Source of the DNA: Saccharothrix sp. NRRL B-16314
Lineage (GTDB): Bacteria > Actinomycetota > Actinomycetes > Mycobacteriales > Pseudonocardiaceae
Length of the DNA: 64,000 nucleotides
Assembly (NCBI RefSeq): GCF_000716595.1
Contig: NZ_JNXC01000034.1
Coordinates: 32,742 to 96,741 of the forward strand
Direction: 5' to 3'
Shown one piece after another: positions 56,009-64,000 of the stretch. The position numbers and the translations under genes were made by a program. Within the stretch, counting starts at the first letter, position 1. The number at the start of each line of letters is the position of its first letter. The notes under the pieces are model-generated. The model had not been told where the DNA came from and ran no database searches. It saw only the letters and a list, made by a program, of their open reading frames with translations.

Positions 56009-56440
56009 GTGACGGCCGACCAGGTCGAGGACGCCACCGCCCGGCTGTACCTCGCGATCGGCAGGCTATCCCGGTTGCTGCGGCGCACCGGGTCACCCGG
56101 CCTCGGCCCGGGAGCGGTGTCCGCGCTGGCCACGCTGGCGAGGTGCGGGCCGATGCGGCTGGGCGACCTCGCCGCGAAGGAAGGCGTCGCGCCACCGACC
56201 CTGTCCCGGATCGTGGCGGCCCTGGTCGAGTCCGGTTACGTCCGCCGCGAACCCGACCCGCAGGACGGGCGGGCCTGGCTGGCGACGCCGACGCCGGAGG
56301 GCGTGACGATGGTGTCCGGTGTCCGGTCGGCGCGGGTGCGCGAGTTGCAGCGGCGGATCGAGCAGATGACACCGGAACACCGGGAGGCACTGGTCAACGC
56401 GCTGCCGGCGTTGGAGGAACTGGTCGGCGAGGCCGGCTGA
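56009..56440 (+). CDS. MarR-family transcriptional regulator
   Basis: A 143-aa winged-helix regulator. The recognition helix region is MRLGDLAAKEGVAPPTLSRIVAALVESGYVRREPDPQDGRA, with the Asp-Arg-Arg wing motif as DGRAW, and flanking helices form the dimer (LYLAIGRLSRLLRRT; RELQRRIEQM). GTG start with GAGGAGGAG nine nt upstream. It follows thiG by 62 nt and may be co-transcribed. Its target is unknown. Its 3' end overlaps the convergent VanZ-like gene by 47 nt. Confidence 0.92.
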   Translation: MTADQVEDATARLYLAIGRLSRLLRRTGSPGLGPGAVSALATLARCGPMRLGDLAAKEGVAPPTLSRIVAALVESGYVRREPDPQDGRAWLATPTPEGVTMVSGVRSARVRELQRRIEQMTPEHREALVNALPALEELVGEAG

Positions 56441-56981
56441 CCCGCCCGCCGCCAGGCCTGCCCCCTCCCCGCCGACCTGGCGCGATCAGGCCCACGAACA
56501 GCCACGCCACCACCGCCGCGACCAGCGCGCCGATCGTGTTGTTGCAGAAGTCCTGCGCCTCGCACACCCCGATCGCGGTCGCGGCCTGCACCAGTTCCAC
56601 CCCGCCGCTGACCAGCGCCGACACCGCGAACACCGGCAACGGCCGCCGGCAGGCCACCGTGGCGAAGAACGCGAACGGCACGAGCACCAGCAGGTTCAGC
56701 CGTTCCCACGACCCGGCGAGCGAGAACCCGTTCCCGACGCACCGCCCCACCGGGTCGACCGTGACCAGCGTGAACGTCCCGCCCGTCCGGGCGAGCGTGA
56801 CCGCCAGCGCCAACGCCAGCCCACACCCCGCCAGCACGGCCGGGATCGCGGGCCACCGGCGCCACCGCGCGACCGCGAACCCGACCGCACCCAGCACCAG
56901 CGAACCCGCGACCAGCGTCGCAACCGCCTCAGGTTGACCCAACACCAGCTCGGCGACGTGCACGTCCTGTCGTGCGCTCAT
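56394..56981 (-). CDS. VanZ-like membrane protein
   Basis: A 195-aa protein with five predicted TM helices and the VanZ-family pattern: ERLNLLVLVPFAFFATVACRRPL, SGGVELVQAATAIG and RxxxxxDxxNNTIGALVAAVVAWL (here AQDFCNNTIGALVAAVVAWL). VanZ proteins are linked to glycopeptide tolerance or envelope functions, mostly unproven. The ATG of MSARQDV is preferred over an upstream GTG-type start that reaches into thiD. It has an Arg/Gly/Pro-rich C-terminal tail that overlaps the MarR gene on the opposite strand by 47 nt. Confidence 0.85.
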   Translation of the reverse strand: MSARQDVHVAELVLGQPEAVATLVAGSLVLGAVGFAVARWRRWPAIPAVLAGCGLALALAVTLARTGGTFTLVTVDPVGRCVGNGFSLAGSWERLNLLVLVPFAFFATVACRRPLPVFAVSALVSGGVELVQAATAIGVCEAQDFCNNTIGALVAAVVAWLFVGLIAPGRRGGGRPGGGRVSRPRRPVPPTPAAR

Positions 56982-57016
56982 GCCCCACAAGACGCGCCGG
57001 TCACCCCACCGTGGCC

Positions 57017-57832
57017 CTAAGGCCGGTGATCCCCCTCCAACCTCCACAAAGGCGACACAGGACCCACACCAGCGCCCAACGGGTACGCGGCGGCCACCGA
57101 GCGGACGACGAAGTCCTTGCCGAACCGCACCGCCGCCGGCACGTCCGCACCCCGCGCCAGCTGCGACGCGATCGCCGAAGCCAACGTGTCACCGCTGCCG
57201 TGGGTGTGCTTCACGTCGTACCGCGGCCCCAGCAGCTCGATGAACTCCGACCCGTCGTACAGCACGTCCAGGCACTCCGGGTCGTCCCACAGGTGCCCGC
57301 CCTTCACCAGCACCCATTGCGGCCCCATCGCGTGCAACGCGACCGCAGCCTTCCGCTGGTCGGCCCGGCTCCGCACGTCCAGACCGGTGAGCAGCCGCAC
57401 CTCGTCCAGGTTCGGCGTCACCAACGTCGCCCGCGGGAACAGCAGCGTCCGCAACGCGTCCAGTGCGTCATCCGCCAACAACTGGTTCCCGTGCATCGAC
57501 GCCGCCACCGGATCCACCACGAACGGTCCGATGTGGACCCGGTCCAGCACGCCCGCGACCGCCTCGATGATCGCCGCCGACGCCAGCATCCCCGTCTTCG
57601 CCGCGTCCACCCCGATGTCCGTGGCCACCGCCTCGACCTGCGCCGCCACCACCTCCGGCGGGATCTCGGTGTACCCGGTGACACCCAACGAGTTCTGCAC
57701 GGTCACCGCCGTGACCGCCGTCATCCCGTGCACACCGCACGCGAACAACGTCCGCAGATCGGCCTGCAGGCCCGCACCACCGCCGGAATCCGACCCGGCG
57801 ATGGTGAGGACCTTCGGTGGAGCAACCGCCAT
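57017..57832 (-). CDS. thiD: Hydroxymethylpyrimidine/phosphomethylpyrimidine kinase
   Basis: A 271-aa ribokinase-fold enzyme phosphorylating HMP and HMP-P. Motifs: TIAGSDSGGGAGLQADLRTLFACGVHG (substrate), TAVTVQNSLGV, KTGMLAS, VVDPVAASMHGNQLL, TPNLDEVRLL and the catalytic GSGDTLASAIA, where Asp replaces the Cys seen in E. coli ThiD (GTGC), as in many actinobacterial homologues. It starts 13 nt after the thiC stop, so thiC-thiD is one riboswitch-controlled operon. Confidence 0.95.
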   Translation of the reverse strand: MAVAPPKVLTIAGSDSGGGAGLQADLRTLFACGVHGMTAVTAVTVQNSLGVTGYTEIPPEVVAAQVEAVATDIGVDAAKTGMLASAAIIEAVAGVLDRVHIGPFVVDPVAASMHGNQLLADDALDALRTLLFPRATLVTPNLDEVRLLTGLDVRSRADQRKAAVALHAMGPQWVLVKGGHLWDDPECLDVLYDGSEFIELLGPRYDVKHTHGSGDTLASAIASQLARGADVPAAVRFGKDFVVRSVAAAYPLGAGVGPVSPLWRLEGDHRP

Positions 57833-57845
57833 CAGCCGACCCCGA

Positions 57846-59601
<1,756 letters not shown>

Positions 59602-59712
59602 CGTGTGTTGAGTTGTCAGTGTGTGGAGCTGTCGGCCCGACGATGCCACGGCTCGGTCCCGAAGCCAAGCCGCGGATGCCAACCCCGCCCGATTACGCGT
59701 ACCTTTCACCGC

Positions 59713-60447
59713 GTGGCTGATCACCAGCCGTTCCCGCCCGGCGCCCGGCGCGTGGCCCGCCCCGCCGCCGTCTCGCCATGCCCGTCGTGCGGCGACCTCG
59801 CCGGACGCGGCTACCCCGGCTGCCGGTTCTGCGTCGAACTGGTCGACCAGTACTGGCTGCTCGACTGGCAGGAGCTGCTGGCCGCCGAACAGCTCGCCGA
59901 AGGCGGCTCGGGCGAGCGCGAACTGGCCGAACTCGTGCTGGCCGACGAGGTCGGACACCACCCGTGGACGTGCACCGACTGGGCCATGACCCTCGTCACG
60001 TGCTCCCAGTGCGGCGACGAACTCGGCACCGGACCCGTCGACTGCGTCCGGTGCGCCATGGCCGACGGCCTGCGCTGGTCCTGGGACCACGCCGGGTACC
60101 CCACGTCGATCACAGCCGGCGAACACGCGCTGCGCGTCGCCCGAGCCGCCCTGCGCGCACCACACCGGTGCCGCGCCGCGACCATCGGCGCGTGGCGGCT
60201 GCTCCTGCCGTTCCTGCTGGTGGGGGAGCTGCCGACGATCGGACAGGTCCAGCGCATCAGGGCCGCCGTCCTCGCCGGCGGCTACGCCGACCTGGCCGGC
60301 TGCGCCACGCACGTCGAACTGGCGTCGTTCCCCGAACTGCCCTGGCGCCGCCCCGAACGCCCACCGCGCGCCGACCACCAGCCGAAGCCACACCCGGACG
60401 CGTTCCGGCACACCGCCCACGACGAGACGGCCGCCGACCCGGTCTAG
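59713..60447 (+). CDS. Hypothetical protein with two zinc-ribbon-like Cys clusters
   Basis: A 244-aa protein I cannot assign. Cys pairs CPSC (near residue 20) and GCRFC (about 35), and a second set CSQCGD and CVRC (about 98-115), look like two zinc ribbons. In between is a Trp/Leu/Glu-rich helical segment. The C-terminal half has a helix-rich stretch (RAATIGAWRLLLPFLLVGELPTIG) and ends in a basic, Pro/His-rich tail. It lies between the thiC riboswitch (divergent) and def (convergent, 33 nt). GTG start, no clear ribosome site. Confidence 0.65.
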   Translation: MADHQPFPPGARRVARPAAVSPCPSCGDLAGRGYPGCRFCVELVDQYWLLDWQELLAAEQLAEGGSGERELAELVLADEVGHHPWTCTDWAMTLVTCSQCGDELGTGPVDCVRCAMADGLRWSWDHAGYPTSITAGEHALRVARAALRAPHRCRAATIGAWRLLLPFLLVGELPTIGQVQRIRAAVLAGGYADLAGCATHVELASFPELPWRRPERPPRADHQPKPHPDAFRHTAHDETAADPV

Positions 60448-60480
60448 CGGGCGCCACCGGCCCTGGTGCCGGTCCTGGTC

Positions 60481-61065
60481 CTAGTCCTCGTCGTCGTCCG
60501 CGAACGGGTCGGGAGACGTGGCCGGATCCCACGACAGACCGGGCACGCCCCAGCCGTTCGCCTTGATCATCTTCCGCGCCGCCCGCTTGTGCCGCCCCAC
60601 CAGCCGGTCCAGGTAGATGAACCCGTCCAGGTGATCCGTCTCGTGCTGGAGGCACCGCGCCAGGAACCCCGTGCCCTCGACCTCGACGGGCTTCCCGTCA
60701 CCGTCGAACCCGGTCACCTTCGCCCACTGCGCCCGACCCGTCGGGTACGTCTCACCCGGCGCCGACAGGCAACCCTCGAAATCGTCGTCCGGATCAGGCA
60801 TGCCCAACGGCACGTCCGACGTCTCCAGCACCGGGTTCACCACCACACCCCGGTGCCGCACACCCTCGTCGTCCGGGCAGTCGTACACGAACAGCCGCAG
60901 GTCGAGCCCGATCTGGTTGGCCGCCAGGCCCACACCGTGCGCCGCCGCCATCGTCTCGAACATGTCGTCGATCAAGACGCGCAGCGCCTCGTCGAAAGCC
61001 TCGACCGGACGGGTCGGGTGGTGGAGCACGGGATCTCCGGCGATCCGGATCGGGTGAACTGCCAT
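60481..61065 (-). CDS. def: Peptide deformylase
   Basis: A 194-aa metalloenzyme removing formyl from nascent proteins. All three motifs are intact: [18 protein letters not shown] (metal Cys) and [16 protein letters not shown] (two metal His and catalytic Glu). An acidic C-terminal tail (FADDDED) is usual in actinobacterial type enzymes. ATG at 61065 ([10 protein letters not shown]) is preferred; the longer frame adds MGRADRLGV. Divergent from the DUF3263 gene. Confidence 0.95.
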   Translation of the reverse strand: MAVHPIRIAGDPVLHHPTRPVEAFDEALRVLIDDMFETMAAAHGVGLAANQIGLDLRLFVYDCPDDEGVRHRGVVVNPVLETSDVPLGMPDPDDDFEGCLSAPGETYPTGRAQWAKVTGFDGDGKPVEVEGTGFLARCLQHETDHLDGFIYLDRLVGRHKRAARKMIKANGWGVPGLSWDPATSPDPFADDDED

Positions 61066-61176
61066 GACGCCAAGCCTATCCGCGCGTCCCATCGGACGCG
61101 CCGACCGATGAGCCGACCCTCACGAAGATCACGTGATGTAATGGCACCCACGCACGGGACACGGCTGAGGAGCCAG

Positions 61177-61473
61177 ATGGACGCCGCAGAGGCACTGGCG
61201 CCGGCGGAAGGGCCGGACGACGGTTTGAACGACCGGGAGCGCGAGATCCTGGCCTTCGAACGCCAGTGGTGGAAGTACGCGGGTGCGAAGGAACAAGCCG
61301 TCAAAGAGCTGTTCGACATGTCCCCCACGCGGTACTACCAGCTGCTCAACGCGTTGATCGAGAAGGAAGAGGCGTTGGCCGCCGATCCGATGTTGATCAA
61401 GAGACTGCGCAGGTCCCGGTCCGGCAGGCAACGCGCCCGCGCGGCCAAGCGGCTGGGCGTCGAGCTCCGATGA
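61177..61473 (+). CDS. DUF3263 domain protein
   Basis: A 98-aa helical protein of an actinobacterial family of unknown function: LNDREREILAFERQWWKYAGAKEQAVKELFDMSPTRYYQLLNALIE (split over three helices) resembles a sigma-4 or HTH-like fold, and the C-terminus is strongly basic (RRSRSGRQRARAAKRLG), suggesting nucleic-acid binding. ATG with ctgaggag upstream. It overlaps the LytR_C gene by 4 nt, a pairing that is conserved in many actinomycetes next to def. Confidence 0.9.
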   Translation: MDAAEALAPAEGPDDGLNDREREILAFERQWWKYAGAKEQAVKELFDMSPTRYYQLLNALIEKEEALAADPMLIKRLRRSRSGRQRARAAKRLGVELR

Positions 61474-62132
61474 CCAATCCGGAACAGTCGACCGGCCCCG
61501 CCCACCCGGCGCGGGCCGCCGGCTACGCGCTGCTCGGCGTGGCCGCCATCGCTCTGGTGATCGGCCTGGTCAGCCTGTTCGTCGGCGGACCGGGAGACGA
61601 TTCCTCCGCCGCCCAACCCACCCCGCCGTCCGCCGCCTCCGCCGCCTCCGACACCCCCGGCACTTCAGGCACTCCAGGCTCATCGGACACCCCCGGCACC
61701 CCCGGCACCTCCGGCACCGCTTCCGGCGAACCGACGTCCCCCTCACCTTCGGAGACGTCCCCGCCCGCCACCACCGCCGCCCCCACCACCGGGGCGACGG
61801 ACACCCCGCCGCCGCCCGTCGCCACGACACCCAAGCCCCCGGTGCGCGTCTACAACAACAGCACCACCCAGGGCCTGGCCGCACGCGCGTCCGACGACGT
61901 GGCACGAGCCGGCTGGCAGGTCGCCGAAAAGGGCAACTACTCGTCCGGGAACATCCCCACCACCACGGTCTACTACCGCCCCGGCACCGACGAGGAAGCC
62001 TCGGCCCGCGAACTGGCCGCACTCCTCAAGGCCAGGGTGGAAGCCCGCTTCGACGGCATCCAAGCCGCCCACCCCGGCATCATCGTGATCGTGACCAACG
62101 ACTACAAGGGCCCAGGCGCCAAGGTCTCCTGA
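61470..62132 (+). CDS. LytR C-terminal domain (LytR_C) membrane-anchored protein
   Basis: A 220-aa protein: short cytoplasmic N-terminus, one TM helix (about residues 17-38), a long Ser/Thr/Pro/Gly linker (about 45-125) and a LytR_C domain (about 128-218: VRVYNNSTTQGLAARASDDVARAGWQV, TTVYYRPGTDEEASARELAALL). The domain occurs at the C-terminus of LCP cell-wall ligases; here it stands alone, outside the membrane, probably in wall assembly. The ATG overlaps the DUF3263 stop (ATGA). Confidence 0.92.
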   Translation: MTNPEQSTGPAHPARAAGYALLGVAAIALVIGLVSLFVGGPGDDSSAAQPTPPSAASAASDTPGTSGTPGSSDTPGTPGTSGTASGEPTSPSPSETSPPATTAAPTTGATDTPPPPVATTPKPPVRVYNNSTTQGLAARASDDVARAGWQVAEKGNYSSGNIPTTTVYYRPGTDEEASARELAALLKARVEARFDGIQAAHPGIIVIVTNDYKGPGAKVS

Positions 62133-62198
62133 CCCCACCCGAGCCGAACGCCCGAGAACCGGCCCCTTGTCGTCCGCCGTCCGCCCGTCCGCAGTTCG

Positions 62199-62242
62199 CG
62201 CGGCCAGGCGTCACCGCTCACGCGGCCAGGCCTCACCGCTCA
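62199..62242. repeat. 22-bp tandem duplication across the AAA ATPase stop codon
   Basis: Two copies of cgcggccaggcgtcaccgct plus two bases, with one mismatch. The second copy contains the stop codon of the minus-strand AAA gene. Confidence 0.85.
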
Positions 62243-64000
62243 CGTGACTTGGCGTAAGCAGCCAGGGTGGCGAGCTGCGCCGGGTCCAACGAAGGCCGAA
62301 CCGCCACGCGCGCCGCCGCGAGGTGAGCACCCGTCACCTCCGCCGCCGCCAACGACTCCCGCATCGCGGTCAACGCGGCCTCCCGGATCAACGCGGCGCA
62401 GTCCGCCGCCGAATACCCGTCCAACTCCTCAGCCACCGCGCCGAGGTCCACGTCCGACGCCAACGGCGTGTTCCGGGCGGAAGCCCGCAGGATCTCGGCC
62501 CGCGCCTCGGCGTCCGGCGGCGGCACGTACACCAGCCGCTCCAACCGACCGGGCCGCAACAGCGCCGGGTCCACCAGCTCAGGCCGGTTCGTCGCACCCA
62601 GCACGATGACGTCCCGCAGCGGCTCCACCCCGTCCAGTTCCGTCAGCAGCGCCGCCACGACCCGGTCCGACACGCCGGAGTCCGACGACTGCCCGCGCCG
62701 GGGCGCCAACGCGTCGACCTCGTCCAGGAACACCAACGCCGGCGCCGCCTCCGCGGCCCGCCGGAACAGCTCCCGAACCGCCCGCTCCGACTCGCCGACG
62801 AACTTGTCCATCAGCTCGGCGCCCTTCACCGACAGCACGTTCAGGCGTCCGGTGCCGGCCAGCGCCCGCACCAGGAACGTCTTCCCGCACCCAGGCGGCC
62901 CGTACAGCAGCAACCCGCGCGGCGGCGCGACACCGAGGCGGGCGAACGAATCCGGGTACTGCAACGGCCACAGCGCGGCCTCCGTCAACGCCTGCTTGAC
63001 CTCGGCCATGTCGCCGACGTCGTCCAACGTCAGGCCACCGGTCCGCAACGTGTCCGAAGTCGACATGGAGATAGGTCGGACAGTCTCCAAGGCCTCGAGC
63101 AGGTCGGTCTGCGCGACCCGGGGCTCGTCCACGTCGCGTTGCCGCATGGCCGCCCGAACCGCGGCTTCCCGCCGCAGCGCCACCAGGTCCGCCGCGACGA
63201 ACCCGGGCGTCCGATCCGCCACCGCGCCCAGGTCCACATCGGACTCGACGGGCACGTCGCGCAACAGCACCCGCAGCAACTCCGTCCGACCGGAGCCGTC
63301 CGGCAACGGCAGGACCAGCTCGCGGTCGACCAGCTCGGGCACCCGCAGGCGGGGGTCGACGGCCTCGGGGTGGGCGCTGGTGACGACCAACGCGACCCCC
63401 TCGGGACGCCGCCGCAAGGTCTCCAGCACGACCGTCGCCACCGGCGGCGGCGTGGACGCGGGCAACAAGGCCTCCACGTCGGTCAACAACAACACCGCCG
63501 GCGTCGGAGCCGAAGCCAACGCATCCGCCACCCGCTGCGCCGCCGCATTGGCCTCCAGCACCGCGACGCTGGGCGCAGCCACCTCCACGACCGCCGCCCC
63601 CGCGCCGTGCGCGACGGCTCGCACGAACGTCGCCTTACCGACCCCCTCGGGGCCACTGACCAACGCCGCCAGGCGCGGCGTCGCGCCGAGCCGGGCCAAC
63701 AACTCGGGATGGCTGAACGTCAGGTCGAACCACTCGGCAAGCCGCTTGGCCGCCTCTTGCTGGCCGACCAGATCAGCCACCGGCACAGCCGGCGCGACAG
63801 CCTCAACCACCGCCGCCCCACCACCCACACCAGCGGCACCCAGGCCGGCCGCCCCCGCTCCAGCCTCTCCCGCTGCTCCCGCTCCCGCCAAACCCGCCGC
63901 CGAGCCCACCCCAGTTACCCCAGCCGACCCAGCTGCCGCCGAACCCACGCCCACCGAACCCGCAGCCGACGACCCCCATCCCGCCGACCCAGCCCCCGCC
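62233..64000 (-). CDS. CDC48/VCP-like double AAA+ ATPase (partial, 5' end outside window)
   Basis: At least 589 codons; the frame stays open to the window edge, so the N-terminal domain is missing. An Ala/Gly-rich low-complexity linker precedes D1 (P-loop GPEGVGKAT, Walker B VLLLTDVEALL, sensor region VTSAHPEAVDPRL). D2 is complete: LYGPPGCGKTFLVRALAG, Walker B PALVFLDEVDALAPRRGQ, sensor GATNRPELVDPALLRPGRLERLVY with the arginine fingers. D1 is more divergent than D2. Close to the mycobacterial Rv0435c-type ATPases, presumed protein unfoldases. Convergent with the LytR_C gene. Confidence 0.92.
   Translation of the reverse strand, partial: AGAGSAGWGSSAAGSVGVGSAAAGSAGVTGVGSAAGLAGAGAAGEAGAGAAGLGAAGVGGGAAVVEAVAPAVPVADLVGQQEAAKRLAEWFDLTFSHPELLARLGATPRLAALVSGPEGVGKATFVRAVAHGAGAAVVEVAAPSVAVLEANAAAQRVADALASAPTPAVLLLTDVEALLPASTPPPVATVVLETLRRRPEGVALVVTSAHPEAVDPRLRVPELVDRELVLPLPDGSGRTELLRVLLRDVPVESDVDLGAVADRTPGFVAADLVALRREAAVRAAMRQRDVDEPRVAQTDLLEALETVRPISMSTSDTLRTGGLTLDDVGDMAEVKQALTEAALWPLQYPDSFARLGVAPPRGLLLYGPPGCGKTFLVRALAGTGRLNVLSVKGAELMDKFVGESERAVRELFRRAAEAAPALVFLDEVDALAPRRGQSSDSGVSDRVVAALLTELDGVEPLRDVIVLGATNRPELVDPALLRPGRLERLVYVPPPDAEARAEILRASARNTPLASDVDLGAVAEELDGYSAADCAALIREAALTAMRESLAAAEVTGAHLAAARVAVRPSLDPAQLATLAAYAKSRER

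Overview
The window looks like chromosomal DNA from a high-GC actinomycete, most likely order Pseudonocardiales (Saccharothrix, Actinosynnema or Lentzea type). The evidence is the very high GC, many GTG starts, repeated 4-bp GTGA/ATGA stop-start overlaps inside operons, and families typical of actinomycetes (DUF3159, DUF3263, LytR_C, SARP/BTAD-NB-ARC-TPR regulators, DasR, a fused trehalose-phosphatase/GH15). The genus is inferred from gene content only. I see no transposase, integrase, phage gene or CRISPR array.

Layout. 1-5.7 kb: trehalose synthesis (otsA and an otsB-GH15 fusion) and a ThrE-type exporter. 5.9 kb: tRNA-Thr(TGT). 6-11 kb: secreted vWA protein, aldo/keto reductase, two-component system. 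11.2-16 kb: a Crp/Fnr regulator followed by three overlapping genes, namely a class III cyclase-like protein, a degenerate P-loop protein and a two-TM membrane protein. The cyclase-like protein ends, and the P-loop protein begins, with nearly the same short motif. It resembles RHIM-like bacterial amyloid signalling motifs and is the best candidate here for an undescribed signalling or conflict system. 16-21 kb: decayed TPR regulator, ADP-ribosylglycohydrolase, large SARP regulator. 21-29 kb: GDSL hydrolase, then a five-gene sugar uptake/hydrolysis operon (ABC transporter, GH4, BadF-type kinase) with a ROK regulator. 29-35 kb: DUF3159 protein, GlcNAc kinase, subtilase with a collagen-like segment. 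35-40 kb: non-phosphorylative L-fucose catabolism with a GntR/FCD regulator.

40-48 kb is an amino-sugar (das) locus: nagA, a SIS-type GlcN-6-P deaminase, a GH3 beta-N-acetylglucosaminidase, dasCBA and dasR, with three DasR-type (dre) operators, one inside the GH3 coding sequence. With the kinase at 30.3 kb it forms a chain: chitobiose/GlcNAc import, hydrolysis, phosphorylation, deacetylation, deamination to fructose-6-P. 48-52 kb: MFS exporter, a threonine dehydratase whose C-terminus has become a tandem repeat, and an alpha-lytic/streptogrisin protease. 52-60 kb: thiamine genes in two parts (thiE; riboswitch-thiO-thiS-thiG; riboswitch-thiC-thiD) with an extradiol dioxygenase, a MarR regulator and a VanZ-like protein between or beside them. 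60-64 kb: zinc-ribbon protein, peptide deformylase, DUF3263, LytR_C protein, and a CDC48-like double AAA ATPase that runs off the end of the window.

A recurring feature is short tandem repeats (12-22 bp periods, several about 16 bp) at gene ends, in intergenic gaps and inside low-complexity coding regions. There is also a dispersed palindromic element with a 22-bp period in two convergent-gene gaps (30.1 and 41.3 kb).
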